In this document: one piece after another, positions 1 to 9,140 of the stretch | Layout: every line of letters begins with the position of its first letter | Position numbering within the stretch: position 1 is the first letter of the stretch | Assembly: GCA_044238605.1 (NCBI GenBank) | Contig: JBIICY010000002.1 | Coordinates: forward strand, 310,001-374,000 | Reading direction: 5' to 3' | DNA: 64,000 nt | Source of the DNA: UBA10438 sp044238605 | GTDB lineage: Bacteria > Bacteroidota > Ignavibacteria > Kapaibacteriales > Kapaibacteriaceae | The notes under the pieces: model-generated | What the model was told of the DNA's origin: nothing | Databases searched by the model: none | Seen by the model: the letters and a program-made list of their open reading frames with translations, nothing else | Made by a program: the position numbers and the translations under genes

Positions 1-976
1 TATGGTCCTGTCCGCCAGCAATCACATAACCAAGACGATCACGCAATGCGGTTCGTATCTGTTCGGAGCGTGGGTGCGCCACAACGACCACGCCACGTGA
101 TGTTCCATCACCATAGGGCACAAAGCCCCTTGCATGGAGTTCTTGACGCATAAAGGCCGACGTTGCAGTATGACGCTCGTAGATGTTGTCGAGTCCTTCC
201 TCGAGCATCATTCGTGTGGCCTCACGAAGCCCACAGACAAGCGTCACAGGCGGCGTCCACACCATCTTGCGCTCGTGCATTGCATCAAGGTAGGAGGCTA
301 GGTCCAGCGTATAGGTTGCGCGCTGCGCGCCTCGACGCAAGCGCGATTGCATACGCTGGCTCATCGAGACACATGCAAGGCCAGGGGGCGACATAAGCCC
401 CTTTTGAACGCCGATCGATACTGCATCGACGTCCCATGCATCTGGCTGCAGGTCCTGCACACCAACACTAGTAACACCATCGACAAACAACAGTGTATCT
501 GGGAGAAGCTCTCGAACAACGGTGGAGATCGAAGCCATATCAAGTGCCACACCTGTGGACGTCTCACTATGCACGAACCACACGGCAGCAATGTCGCCTT
601 GTTCACGATCTGATTGCAAACACTCACGCACATGGTCAGGAGTCCATGTCTGACCCCATTCCACGGCATGTTCAACGACGTTTGCCCCGTGTATCTCGTT
701 GATGCGGACAAGGCGCATTCCGAAGCGTCCATGGTGAAAGACTATCACTCGTTGTCCGCGTTGCAACGTGGAAGCAACGCAGGCTTCCATACCAGACATA
801 CCGCTACCAGGTAGAAGAACGACTGGGTTGGTTGTCGAGAATATCGCCTTCAGGTTCGACCATGTTTCATCGAGTACAGATGAGAAGTCCTCGCCATGAT
901 GAAAGAGCACACCGGACGAGCATGCATCGAGCACTCGCTGTGGCGAAGGGACAGGGCCAGGTGTAAAGAGTCTCAT
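1..976 (-). CDS. Class V aminotransferase, PLP-dependent (serine-pyruvate/alanine-glyoxylate or phosphoserine type), 3' end outside window
   Basis: At least 325 residues are visible from an ATG at 974-976; the stop lies beyond the left edge. I translated this frame by hand. The N-terminus MRLFTPGPVPSP is typical of fold-type I class V aminotransferases. The probable PLP lysine lies in SIGVQKGLMSPPG, preceded by the PLP-binding stretch LLFVDGVTSVG. The start overlaps the stop of the TrmH-like gene by 4 bases (ATGA), so the two should be cotranscribed and translationally coupled. The family covers serine-pyruvate, alanine-glyoxylate and SerC-like enzymes; sequence alone does not fix the substrate. 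Two AGCCCCTT octamers (124-131, 396-403) lie inside it. Confidence 0.85.
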   Translation of the reverse strand, partial: MRLFTPGPVPSPQRVLDACSSGVLFHHGEDFSSVLDETWSNLKAIFSTTNPVVLLPGSGMSGMEACVASTLQRGQRVIVFHHGRFGMRLVRINEIHGANVVEHAVEWGQTWTPDHVRECLQSDREQGDIAAVWFVHSETSTGVALDMASISTVVRELLPDTLLFVDGVTSVGVQDLQPDAWDVDAVSIGVQKGLMSPPGLACVSMSQRMQSRLRRGAQRATYTLDLASYLDAMHERKMVWTPPVTLVCGLREATRMMLEEGLDNIYERHTATSAFMRQELHARGFVPYGDGTSRGVVVVAHPRSEQIRTALRDRLGYVIAGGQDH

Positions 977-1743
977 GAACGCGCGAATTCGTAGAGTAGG
1001 ACAGCTGTGGCCACGGATGCGTTCAGTGACTCACCGCCTCCCACATGAGAGGGGATGGTGATTTGACGGGTGACATGCTGCAGAACCTGAGATGAAACAC
1101 CATGTGCTTCGGATCCCACAACCATCACGAAATCGGATAAACCACCAACTGCGTACGATGGTTCTCCGCCGCTCACTACTGCTGCCAGAATTTGCCTGCC
1201 ATCAAGACGTTGAAGTTCAGCCACAAGGTCGCAATGACGTCGGATATTTACATGCGCTATACTTCCAGCTGTAGACCGTACAACCTTCGGATTGTATACA
1301 TCAGCCGAGCCAAGACCTAGAAGCACATCCGTACACCCAAACCATGCAGCGCTGCGGATGATGGTGCCAACATTTCCAGGATCGCTCACAGCATCGAGTG
1401 CTACAATGCGGCGCCCGAGCGTTGGGGATTCTTCGAGATAGTCGAACACTGCAAGCAGGGCTTGTGGCGCTTGTGTTGTGGACATAAGTCCCAGATCCTT
1501 CATTCCCGTGGCAACGGCATGCACGCCCCGTGCAAGTGCCTCGTGCAGCACTCTGATCGAATGCTCATCTGCATCATCACCAATAACAAGAAGCACAGGG
1601 TCAATGCCAGCCGACATCAATTCCGAGACAGCATGTGGACCTTCGGCGAGAAACTGACGTCGATCTTCACGGTCGCGAGACGTGTGGAGAGCGCGGACCT
1701 CATTTCGTAGATTGTGCGAACAGCGCTGTAGAGAATTGATCAT
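973..1743 (-). CDS. TrmH/SpoU family RNA 2'-O-methyltransferase
   Basis: 256 residues. All three SPOUT signature motifs are present: DPGNVGTIIRSA at about 121-132 with the catalytic Asn/Arg, VVGSEAHGVS at 208-217, and ITIPSHVGGGESLNASVATA at 228-247, where the cofactor-binding trefoil knot forms. The N-terminal ~100 residues resemble the substrate-binding domain of TrmH/RlmB-like enzymes that methylate a ribose in rRNA or tRNA using S-adenosylmethionine. The exact target nucleotide cannot be inferred. It lies head-to-head with deoA, start codons only 11 bases apart, and overlaps the downstream aminotransferase start by 4 bases. Confidence 0.9.
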   Translation of the reverse strand: MINSLQRCSHNLRNEVRALHTSRDREDRRQFLAEGPHAVSELMSAGIDPVLLVIGDDADEHSIRVLHEALARGVHAVATGMKDLGLMSTTQAPQALLAVFDYLEESPTLGRRIVALDAVSDPGNVGTIIRSAAWFGCTDVLLGLGSADVYNPKVVRSTAGSIAHVNIRRHCDLVAELQRLDGRQILAAVVSGGEPSYAVGGLSDFVMVVGSEAHGVSSQVLQHVTRQITIPSHVGGGESLNASVATAVLLYEFARS

Positions 1744-1754
1744 TCTGCGAAACT

Positions 1755-3059
1755 ATGAAGTCTACCAAAGAACTCTTGCGAGAGAAACGCGACGGACGCG
1801 AATGGACCACCGATGAGATGGCATGGTTTGTCGATGGACTTGTCAATAAGTCTGTTTCAGCTCCGCAGGTCGCCGCATTTTTGATGGCTGCATGCACACG
1901 AGGCTTAACTGCAGAGGAGACGGCATCGCTCACGCTTGCGATGGCTCGCTCCGGCGATATGGTTGCTACGGGGCTAAGTACCCGCCCCGTGATCGACAAA
2001 CATTCCACGGGCGGAGTCGGTGATAAAACGTCGCTCCTGCTCGCGCCACTTGCCGCAGTCTGTGGCTTGGCCGTGCCGATGATTAGCGGCAGGGGATTGG
2101 GCCATACAGGCGGTACGCTGGACAAACTCGAGAGCGTTGTAGGGTTCAACGTGAACCTTACGATGGACCAAATGTCTGAGCTGCTTCGCGAGCACCATGT
2201 GTTTATGGCAGGGCAGACACCAAACCTCGTCCCTGCAGACCGCATCACGTATGCACTGCGCGACGTAACAGGAACAGTTGAAAGCATCAGCCTGATGACG
2301 GCTTCGATCTTGAGCAAGAAGCTTGCCGAGAATCTCGACGGACTCGTGATGAACATGACGGTGGGAAGGGGCGCTTTCCTCACAACTCTTGAAGAGTCGC
2401 AGAAACTTGCAGAATCGATGCAGAGCATCTGCAAACTCGTGGGCCTGCCTGTTACCTTCGTCTTTTCGCGCATGGACCGTCCTCTCGGCCGTGCCGTAGG
2501 CAACTGGCTCGAAATGGTCGAAGCAGAAGCGGCACTGTCAGGCGTTGGTTCTCGTGATCTTGTCGGGATCACAACCGAGCTCGTGGTTCAGATGCTGCTA
2601 CTTTCTGATTCAGGTTTAACGCCCGAGGCAGCGCGCGAGCTCGTTGCACAAGCTTGGCGAAGCGGTGCTGCACATCAGGAGTTTCATGCCATGATCGCCC
2701 GCCAAGGCGGCAATTGGTCTGCAAGTATGGAAAAGTATGCTACTTGTCCATACACCGACATCGTTAGCACGTCAGCCGGTTATATGCCCGATATCCATGC
2801 CCGCGAGGTAGCCATAGCCGCCATGCAGGCAGGTGCCGGACGTTTAGTGGAGTCGGATGTAATCGACCATGCAGCAGGCACGGTGTTCTTCGTTGCTCCT
2901 GGAGACCCCGTTGAGGCTGGTCAGCCCCTTGCAAGAGTCTATGCACGAGATGCGAAGCGGTTGGACTTGTTTGCTCATACGATGCAAACGATGCTGAAAA
3001 CAGCAACGGCCCCCGCAGAACGGGAGCAGTCGGTACTTATCGATGTGTGGAAGTCCTGA
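1755..3059 (+). CDS. deoA: Thymidine / pyrimidine-nucleoside phosphorylase
   Basis: 434 residues, the usual family length. It catalyses phosphorolysis of thymidine (and possibly uridine) to the base and (deoxy)ribose-1-phosphate in pyrimidine salvage. The phosphate- and nucleoside-binding signature DKHSTGGVGDKTSLLLAP (about 77-94) and SGRGLGHTGGTLDKLE (about 110-125) are complete, followed by the C-terminal lyase/lipoyl-like domain. The start is immediately downstream of the divergent TrmH-like gene, so its promoter must lie inside that neighbour. Whether it is strictly thymidine-specific (DeoA) or broad (Pdp) is not settled by sequence reading. It converges on the tlpA-like gene with no visible terminator in the 21-base gap. 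Confidence 0.93.
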   Translation: MKSTKELLREKRDGREWTTDEMAWFVDGLVNKSVSAPQVAAFLMAACTRGLTAEETASLTLAMARSGDMVATGLSTRPVIDKHSTGGVGDKTSLLLAPLAAVCGLAVPMISGRGLGHTGGTLDKLESVVGFNVNLTMDQMSELLREHHVFMAGQTPNLVPADRITYALRDVTGTVESISLMTASILSKKLAENLDGLVMNMTVGRGAFLTTLEESQKLAESMQSICKLVGLPVTFVFSRMDRPLGRAVGNWLEMVEAEAALSGVGSRDLVGITTELVVQMLLLSDSGLTPEAARELVAQAWRSGAAHQEFHAMIARQGGNWSASMEKYATCPYTDIVSTSAGYMPDIHAREVAIAAMQAGAGRLVESDVIDHAAGTVFFVAPGDPVEAGQPLARVYARDAKRLDLFAHTMQTMLKTATAPAEREQSVLIDVWKS

Positions 3060-3080
3060 GCTGCGTGCAAATACCAGGCC

Positions 3081-3629
3081 TTACAGACCCGCTTTCTGCA
3101 ATGCTGCAACAAACACTTCTTTTGACTGCATGCCTACAAGCTTCTGAACTACATTACCTTGTCGGTCGATGATAAACGTTGTAGGGATAGACTGAATTCC
3201 GCCATATGCGTCGGCGATCTGGAGGTTGTCGACAATATTGATATAGCTGATGTTCTGGCGCTCTGCGAACGTTCTCACGCTGGCTACTGGGTCTCCTTTT
3301 TGGTCGAGTGAAACACCAAAGACAACCGCCCCCTTGGCCGCTAGTTCGTTTGAAATCGCAACGAGATCTGGGATTTCTTTGCGGCACGGTGGACACCACG
3401 TAGCCCAGATGTTGAGCAAGACAACTTTGCCGGCTGTTACCTCAGAAAAGCTGACCTTTTTTCCGTTCTCCGTCCAGGAAAAATCAACGGCCTTGGACTC
3501 TGACTTTGACCCAACTACCTGCACGGGAAAAACACGTGGCGTTACGGTTGGCTTGGCCGGACCATTCGCACAATGAATCGAAACAACGCTGATTAACAGA
3601 GCCAGCCCCGCGAGGGAGAACAATCTCAT
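3081..3629 (-). CDS. TlpA/ResA-like thioredoxin-fold protein, exported
   Basis: 182 residues. A hydrophobic N-terminus (residues 5-19) ends at Cys20 in SIHC; this could be a lipobox, although His at -1 is atypical. The thioredoxin domain carries WATWCPPCRKE with the redox pair C79/C82, and the cis-proline stretch SIPTTFII towards the C-terminus. Such proteins act as periplasmic thiol-disulphide reductases, for example in cytochrome c maturation or extracytoplasmic redox control. Its ATG overlaps the stop of the anti-sigma-like gene by one base (TAATG), so it is the third gene of the sigma factor operon. That placement suggests it belongs to the same response. Confidence 0.88.
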   Translation of the reverse strand: MRLFSLAGLALLISVVSIHCANGPAKPTVTPRVFPVQVVGSKSESKAVDFSWTENGKKVSFSEVTAGKVVLLNIWATWCPPCRKEIPDLVAISNELAAKGAVVFGVSLDQKGDPVASVRTFAERQNISYINIVDNLQIADAYGGIQSIPTTFIIDRQGNVVQKLVGMQSKEVFVAALQKAGL

Positions 3630-4387
3630 TACAGTGCCTCAAGTTTGAATAGTGATGATACCTCGTCGATCTGAAGATCAGAGACGACCGTACACATGAT
3701 ACTATTGCTTTTCCAAACGAACAACGTTCCATTATCCGGAGTGGAGGCCCAATGCCACTTGCTGTAGGCTACGTCTTCTGCCACGATGGGGTCCATCTCC
3801 ACACGCTTAGCATTAATCGAGGCGTCGTCCACCTGCAGGAGAGCAATTGTGTGTCCAGCCGTTTTGTAGACAAGTTCTGCACAAGGCAAGCCATTGACTG
3901 AAAAAACGTTAGCCCCGGCCAGCTCAGCATCTACTTCAGGATAGAAAACTGCATGCTGAACCCCGTGCGAAGCCAAATAGGCAGAAATCTGCTGCTTGTC
4001 TGACGACGTGATATCCAGCTTTGTTGAACCAGAGTGTACACCTGGAAACGCAGCGAGTGCTGCATGTGTAAGCTCACGCGGGAGGGCATCTGAGCGCTGC
4101 CCCAGTACGGCAAGTCCGACTATTAGAGCTAGTGTGGCGGCCGCCATACCGAACGAAACCGACGGCTGACGGATCCAATCCATTGCCCGCTGAACCCAAG
4201 ACTCTTTTGCTGGAACACTGCGTTCTTCAGCAAGAGCCATCCTGATCGACCGTTCCAGATCAACAGGAACCTGCAGCCTTAGCGTGTCGCGTCTGCGCAC
4301 GAGAGTGTCCCTTACAGCCGTGAGAAGGCGCTCTTCGCGGTCTATCTGCCGAGGATCAAGATCTGCGTGCAGTGACTCATTGTTCAT
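3629..4387 (-). CDS. Putative membrane anti-sigma factor
   Basis: 252 residues. A cytoplasmic N-terminus of about 75 residues rich in Arg/Glu is followed by one membrane helix (about 78-97) and a ~150-residue extracytoplasmic domain. It starts 11 bases inside the end of the ECF sigma gene, the classic anti-sigma position. No HxxxCxxC zinc anti-sigma motif is visible, so assignment rests on topology and context, not on a recognised domain. The outer domain has exactly two cysteines, C169 and C232, which could form a disulphide. The downstream gene encodes an exported thioredoxin-like protein, so a redox-responsive sensor is possible but unproven. Confidence 0.6.
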   Translation of the reverse strand: MNNESLHADLDPRQIDREERLLTAVRDTLVRRRDTLRLQVPVDLERSIRMALAEERSVPAKESWVQRAMDWIRQPSVSFGMAAATLALIVGLAVLGQRSDALPRELTHAALAAFPGVHSGSTKLDITSSDKQQISAYLASHGVQHAVFYPEVDAELAGANVFSVNGLPCAELVYKTAGHTIALLQVDDASINAKRVEMDPIVAEDVAYSKWHWASTPDNGTLFVWKSNSIMCTVVSDLQIDEVSSLFKLEAL

Positions 4388-4988
4388 TGTTCAAACTCCT
4401 TTCAGGAATTGCTGACTCCGGCGACGTTCCTGAATGCGGTAGTTCGAATCCGCGCTTCCTCGCGTATTCAGCTAAACTTCCAGCAAGCAGTTTTCGTGCA
4501 CGGTGCAGGCGTGAACGGACCGTCCCAATGGGACAATCGATGAACTCGGCAATTTCTTCGTATGTAAAACCTTCTATGTCGCAAAGAATAATAACCGTCC
4601 GAAACTCCTCGGGAAGCGATTCTATTGCGCTAGCAACTTCATCGTCTAGGGCATTTTCAAACACCTGTTCTTCAAGGACAGATGTTTCAACACTGCTATC
4701 TCGGATTGTCTCGTAGAACTCTTCAATTGCATCGTATTCAACCGTGTCCGGTGCCTTGGAAGACTTCCGGAAGCGGTTAATGTACGAGTTCTTCAAAATC
4801 CGGAACAACCATGCCTTGCAGTTAGTTCCACGCTCGAACTTATCGAAGAACCGATATGCTTTGAGGTAGGTTTCCTGAACTAGATCTGCGGCATCATCAC
4901 GGTCACGAGTAAGGCGAACGGCAAACGAGTACAGTGCCGACATGTGCGGCAATGCTTCCGTTTCAAACTCTTTGCGTAGTTCTTCCAT
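4377..4988 (-). CDS. ECF-type RNA polymerase sigma factor (RpoE-like)
   Basis: 203 residues from the ATG at 4986-4988; a GTG two codons upstream (4992-4994) lies inside the heptad repeat array and is less likely. Region 2 is seen in DAADLVQETYLKAYRFFDKFE and KAWLFRILKNSYINRFR. Region 4 is seen in LPEEFRTVIILCDIEGFTYEEIAEF and GTVRSRLHRARKLL. It directs core polymerase to a specific regulon, presumably held inactive by the membrane protein encoded next. The operon is sigma factor - anti-sigma - TlpA-like protein. The short gap upstream (4989-5028) is occupied by heptad repeats, leaving little room for an ordinary promoter unless it overlaps pepA. Confidence 0.93.
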   Translation of the reverse strand: MEELRKEFETEALPHMSALYSFAVRLTRDRDDAADLVQETYLKAYRFFDKFERGTNCKAWLFRILKNSYINRFRKSSKAPDTVEYDAIEEFYETIRDSSVETSVLEEQVFENALDDEVASAIESLPEEFRTVIILCDIEGFTYEEIAEFIDCPIGTVRSRLHRARKLLAGSLAEYARKRGFELPHSGTSPESAIPERSLNNEQ

Positions 4989-4990
4989 GT

Positions 4991-5030
4991 GCACTCGGTG
5001 TTCGCTACTCGCTGTTCGCTACTCTCTGTT
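4991..5030. repeat. Heptad tandem repeat array A (RYTCGCT family)
   Basis: On the plus strand the units GTTCGCT, ACTCGCT, GTTCGCT, ACTCTCT follow each other from 5000 to 5027, preceded by a degenerate GCACTCG. The array fills the whole gap between the pepA stop codon (5029-5031) and the sigma factor start. It belongs to the same family as the arrays at 24031 and 52939. Confidence 0.85.
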
Positions 5031-6513
5031 ACCAGTTTCTCAGCATTTCTGTCAGCAGACGCACGCCAACCCCAGAACCGCCTTTCGGAGTGTAATGGGA
5101 AGGCTTTGACTTAATACCTGTGCCTGCAATATCAAGGTGAATCCAAGGGTAAGACACGAAGTGCTTCAGGAATAGCGCAGCTGTGATCGATCCTGCTTCA
5201 CGGCCGCCGGAATTCTTGATGTCGGCATAATCACTTGAGATCAGCTCTTCATACTCTTCGTAGAGCGGAAGCTCGCAGACATACTCATTGGTTTTGTCGG
5301 CGGCTGCTTTCAACCGGGCCTTTGTCTTTGTGTCTGTGCCCATCATGCCAGTGGTAAGCGTACCAAGAGCAATAACAACGGCTCCAGTGAGCGTCGCAAG
5401 GTCGATTACTGTGCTTGGGTTATACCTGTCTGCATAGCAAAGTGCATCGGCCAAGATGAGGCGTCCTTCGGCGTCTGTATTATCGATCTCTGCCGTCTTA
5501 CCGTTCATGAACGTTAGAATATCACCCGGAACCAATGCAGACCCGCTCGGCATGTTTTCCGTAGACGGCACAAGAGCAATTACATTTCGCTTGAGACCAA
5601 GCTTTGCGATCGTACACATGGTACCAATCACTGTTGCTGCACCGTGCATGTCGCTCTTCATGTCGCTCATCCCTGGAGCCGGCTTGATAGAGATACCGCC
5701 GGTATCAAAGGTGATGCCCTTACCAACGAGTACAAGGGGCTTTTCAGACTTTGGCCCCTTCATGTATTCCATCACGATGAAGACTGGCGGACGCACGCTT
5801 CCTTGGTTCACACCGAGAAGGCCGCCCATCTTCAAATCTTCGATCTTCTTCTTGTCCAGGACCGTTGTCTTAAATCCAACCTTGCGTCCAACTTCTTGAA
5901 CCTTTTTGGCGAGTGTCTCTGGGTAGATCTCATTATTCGGCGCATTGGCAAGATCGCGAGCAAGGGTAACTCCCTCAACGATTGCCAGGGCTGCGTCAAC
6001 ACCCTTGTTGACAGCCTTTTGGTGAGCCTTGTCGGTGACTACCGTGACCTTTGCAACCTTGCCACCATTGCCGTTCTTTTTGATTGTCTTGTACTTATCA
6101 AAGGCATACTGACTCAACAACGATCCCTCCGTAATGGCTTGCGCCATCGTCTGGGCGTCGATGTTGTTCACCGTTGAACAGTCAAACGCAACATGCGCAC
6201 ATCCGGATGCTGCTGCACGCTTTGCACCTGCAGCAGAAGCGCGACGAATCGTTTCGGCATTCACCGAAGCTGTTTCGCCAAGACCAACCATAATGATCCT
6301 CGGAGCCGCCATCGAAGAACCGCAGTATGCCAGTGTTGTCTGTAGAGACTTGCCTGTGAAGTCATTGGATGCAAAGACTGGGTGTAGATGCGGTATCTCG
6401 CTTACGAGCGCTTTTTCAGCGGCCTTAAAGTGACGCTCAGTTTGAGGAACAAAAACAATTATTGCATCTGCCTTAACTGTTCGGCGAGCGGCAACGGAAA
6501 CGGTTGCGGACAT
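5029..6513 (-). CDS. pepA: Leucyl aminopeptidase, M17 family
   Basis: 494 residues, normal for M17. The C-terminal catalytic domain holds the two-metal site: K265 and D270 in VGKGITFDTGG, D288 in MKSDMHGAA, D347 and E349 in NTDAEGRL, with the catalytic Arg at 351. It removes N-terminal amino acids from peptides in the cytoplasm, and in some bacteria also binds DNA. The ATG at 6513 is supported by the adjacent MSATVSV start and by an upstream AT-rich element at 6554-6564. The stop codon is directly followed, in the gene's own direction, by heptad repeat array A. Confidence 0.95.
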   Translation of the reverse strand: MSATVSVAARRTVKADAIIVFVPQTERHFKAAEKALVSEIPHLHPVFASNDFTGKSLQTTLAYCGSSMAAPRIIMVGLGETASVNAETIRRASAAGAKRAAASGCAHVAFDCSTVNNIDAQTMAQAITEGSLLSQYAFDKYKTIKKNGNGGKVAKVTVVTDKAHQKAVNKGVDAALAIVEGVTLARDLANAPNNEIYPETLAKKVQEVGRKVGFKTTVLDKKKIEDLKMGGLLGVNQGSVRPPVFIVMEYMKGPKSEKPLVLVGKGITFDTGGISIKPAPGMSDMKSDMHGAATVIGTMCTIAKLGLKRNVIALVPSTENMPSGSALVPGDILTFMNGKTAEIDNTDAEGRLILADALCYADRYNPSTVIDLATLTGAVVIALGTLTTGMMGTDTKTKARLKAAADKTNEYVCELPLYEEYEELISSDYADIKNSGGREAGSITAALFLKHFVSYPWIHLDIAGTGIKSKPSHYTPKGGSGVGVRLLTEMLRNW

Positions 6514-6553
6514 GGCAAACTCGGACTGTTGAATGACACAAAATGGTTGACGC

Positions 6554-6564
6554 GCAAAATACGC
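6554..6564 (-). promoter_or_regulatory. Candidate pepA promoter element GCGTATTTTGC
   Basis: On the minus strand GCGTATTTTGC lies about 40 bases upstream of the pepA ATG. The identical 11-mer occurs about 50 bases upstream of the large T9SS cargo gene starting at 18159. It is close to, but one base shorter than, the Bacteroidota -7 consensus TAnnTTTG, so the assignment is tentative. Confidence 0.35.
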
Positions 6565-6572
6565 ATTGCAAC

Positions 6573-9140
6573 CTAACGCGGAGTGAATACGTGGTAGAGT
6601 TGGAAAGAAACATCCGGTGCTGCGTTTACCGGGATCTTCACATATCCGCCCTTAAGCCAGAGCTGCATTTGGTCGCTATAGTGACTGTTAAGGGGCTGGC
6701 CCGATGAGCCCCCTGGAACAACAACATACTGAATCGAATCAGCAAGATGTGATATCACTCGCATACTTGGAGCTACTCGCGTTGGCAGCCGCACTTCCGT
6801 TGAATCTTCCGTTGCTACGTTCCATTCGGAATTGTTGAGTGTTGTTTGAGCGCCGCCTACTTCGAACGGACCAAGGTCCATCACCGGCTTCATGAGGGAG
6901 TTCCGGCCAAAGACATGCGGAAACGACACTGTATGCAGCTTGCCCCATTGCCAGGCATCTGGATTCGATGAATCATCCGAACCAAGATGGGCCTGTAGGT
7001 CGCGCACGGCGTACAGGAATGACCGGATAACGATCCACTTCATGTCCTCTCGGCTCTTCGTACGAACATCATCCCACAATGTGTCCTGAGGCTGCTCGAG
7101 AAGTTCTTCCAAACGGCGAAGCGGCAGGTTCGAAAGATGCACGTAGTCGTAGTAGAGTGGCTTGCCGAGCTCATCTACAAATGTGCACCACATCATGCGC
7201 TGCAGAAACGCGGCATAGATACTTGCCGCCTTGTCAACAGGAGAAAACGTTCCGTCCCAGCGCTGCAGAATCGAATACGCTTGCTGCTGCTCGGGTGTAA
7301 ACTTCGAGTAGCGCAACTGGAGAATTGGAAGAACTTTCTTCAGCGTCGAGAGAGCATATGGCGATCGCAAATCCTGCTGCACCATCTGCACGTCGCGCAC
7401 GCTCGGATCCTTGTAGACATCCATCAGCTCGCGTAGCCGCTGAATTCTCGAGACAGGTTCATAGAGTGATGTAATGTAGGGGGCATTGGGCGCTGTAGGA
7501 TTATTCGCCGATCCAACCCATCCTTGCTTTGGGTTCTCAAACGCACCCAGACTCGTGAGCTGCCACACACCGCTCCAGTCTCCACCGGCATACACGTTGG
7601 TGATTGGCAGATGTGGATCGCTTATTCCGCGTTTCGGTATAAAGCCAGCGGCGACGTTGATGATAGACCCAGACTTGCTGCCGACCGTAAAGTTCAACGC
7701 TGGTGAACCCCACGTGTTGAGCGCAGAAACAACCTTTGATGTTGTTGTGGCGGTGTTGATCTGATACATTGCCAACACCTCATCACTGGCATACTGAGCA
7801 GTCCAACGAAACGTCATGCACGTTTGTGCCTTTGCCCTTTTATCCTGCAGGAGATATCCTGTTGCCACCGGACGGGTAAATCCTGTAAGAACATCAGGCT
7901 GCTTGCCAAGGTGGTGGTCAGAGATCACACTAGAAACGTTTGTGTACCGAATGCTGATAATGGTGTCTGAGGAGCCGCTCACGCGTATGGTATCATCGCG
8001 ATACTTGAACTTCTTCCGACCGCCGGAAGCGTCGAGATAGTAATTCACCGGGTCCTTCGCATCAAGGCGTTGCAGGACATAGTCCATGTCGTCTGCCATC
8101 ACGTTTGTAAAGCCCCATGCCACGTGATCGTTTCGTCCAGAGAACACAAGGGGGAGTCCAGGTATACTAAGTCCCAACACATTCAGCTTCGGTGAACTCA
8201 AGTGCACTTGATACCACTTTGCTGGCAGCGATACCGAAAGGTGTGGATCATTAGCAACAATTGGTGCACCGGCAGATGTCTTTACCGCCCAGCAATTGCT
8301 GCCGTATCCAGACCCCTGTAACCCAAGCATGTCTCGCACCGCTCGCAGCGTTGAGAGTATCGATGCCATCTCATGATTACGGACCGAATCAACGGTATGC
8401 TCACGCAGAGCAAGTGACTGGGTATCCTGTAGTGGCCTAGAAGAAGTGTATGATGTGTCCAGCACATACGGACCCCTATTTGAGCGGGGTACATATCTTC
8501 TGTAAGACCCCTGGCCCTTTGCATAGTCAATCTGAGCAAAGGCAAGATCTGTCCAAAACGCAAGACTTAACTCAAAGGAGAGAACGCGCCCTACGATCAG
8601 ACAATCTTCGATCGTCCAAGGCTCCGGCTTGTATCCAAGCGCATCGAATTCAAAGGGCAGGTTCCCATCATTCTCTTCGATAAACGTATTAACGCCGTCG
8701 GTGTAGGCCTGTAGAATCTCGCGCGACTTCTTGCTGATCGTCTTTGCTTGTCGTGCCGCTATGCTGCGAATCTCCAGCGATCGAAGAAAGGCATCAATGC
8801 GAACTCCTTCTTTACCAAAGATCTCAGCCGTTCTCCCTCGTCCAGTTCGGCGCCAAAGGTCCATCTGCCATAGCCTGTCCTGCGCATGCACATATCCCTG
8901 CGCAAAGAACACATCGTGATTGTTGTTCGCAACGATGTGTGGGATGCCGAAGACGTTCCTGTATACCTTCGTGGAATCCATCACGGCGGCCGATGACTCC
9001 GACTGAGGTTTAGGATGACTCCGTGTTGCGATCTTCAATGCGAAGTACACAAAGCAGAGCAGCAGCACCACCAGCGTTACGATGATCCCTGTTAAACCTG
9101 TCCACCAGCGTCTTAGAGCCACTTGTACTCCCGATACCAC
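6573..9140 (-). CDS. Penicillin acylase family protein (Ntn-hydrolase)
   Basis: 855 residues. One membrane helix at about 16-38 anchors or exports the protein. The family is made as a precursor that cuts itself before a serine, which becomes the N-terminal nucleophile of the beta subunit. Here the expected site is GSGYG/SNCWAV with Ser281, followed by NDPHL. The pre-Ser segment forms the alpha subunit (QGYVHAQDRLWQMD). Substrates of environmental members include acylated amides, N-acyl homoserine lactones and antibiotics; the substrate here cannot be told. The start overlaps the epimerase gene by 28 bases; a GTG at 9120-9122 is an alternative start that still keeps the membrane helix. Confidence 0.9.
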   Translation of the reverse strand: MVSGVQVALRRWWTGLTGIIVTLVVLLLCFVYFALKIATRSHPKPQSESSAAVMDSTKVYRNVFGIPHIVANNNHDVFFAQGYVHAQDRLWQMDLWRRTGRGRTAEIFGKEGVRIDAFLRSLEIRSIAARQAKTISKKSREILQAYTDGVNTFIEENDGNLPFEFDALGYKPEPWTIEDCLIVGRVLSFELSLAFWTDLAFAQIDYAKGQGSYRRYVPRSNRGPYVLDTSYTSSRPLQDTQSLALREHTVDSVRNHEMASILSTLRAVRDMLGLQGSGYGSNCWAVKTSAGAPIVANDPHLSVSLPAKWYQVHLSSPKLNVLGLSIPGLPLVFSGRNDHVAWGFTNVMADDMDYVLQRLDAKDPVNYYLDASGGRKKFKYRDDTIRVSGSSDTIISIRYTNVSSVISDHHLGKQPDVLTGFTRPVATGYLLQDKRAKAQTCMTFRWTAQYASDEVLAMYQINTATTTSKVVSALNTWGSPALNFTVGSKSGSIINVAAGFIPKRGISDPHLPITNVYAGGDWSGVWQLTSLGAFENPKQGWVGSANNPTAPNAPYITSLYEPVSRIQRLRELMDVYKDPSVRDVQMVQQDLRSPYALSTLKKVLPILQLRYSKFTPEQQQAYSILQRWDGTFSPVDKAASIYAAFLQRMMWCTFVDELGKPLYYDYVHLSNLPLRRLEELLEQPQDTLWDDVRTKSREDMKWIVIRSFLYAVRDLQAHLGSDDSSNPDAWQWGKLHTVSFPHVFGRNSLMKPVMDLGPFEVGGAQTTLNNSEWNVATEDSTEVRLPTRVAPSMRVISHLADSIQYVVVPGGSSGQPLNSHYSDQMQLWLKGGYVKIPVNAAPDVSFQLYHVFTPR

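Noticed and set aside
1700..2572. 290-codon open frame on the minus strand across deoA
   Set aside because: Antisense to a clear deoA with complete motifs; protein text is Ser/Arg-rich with no fold.
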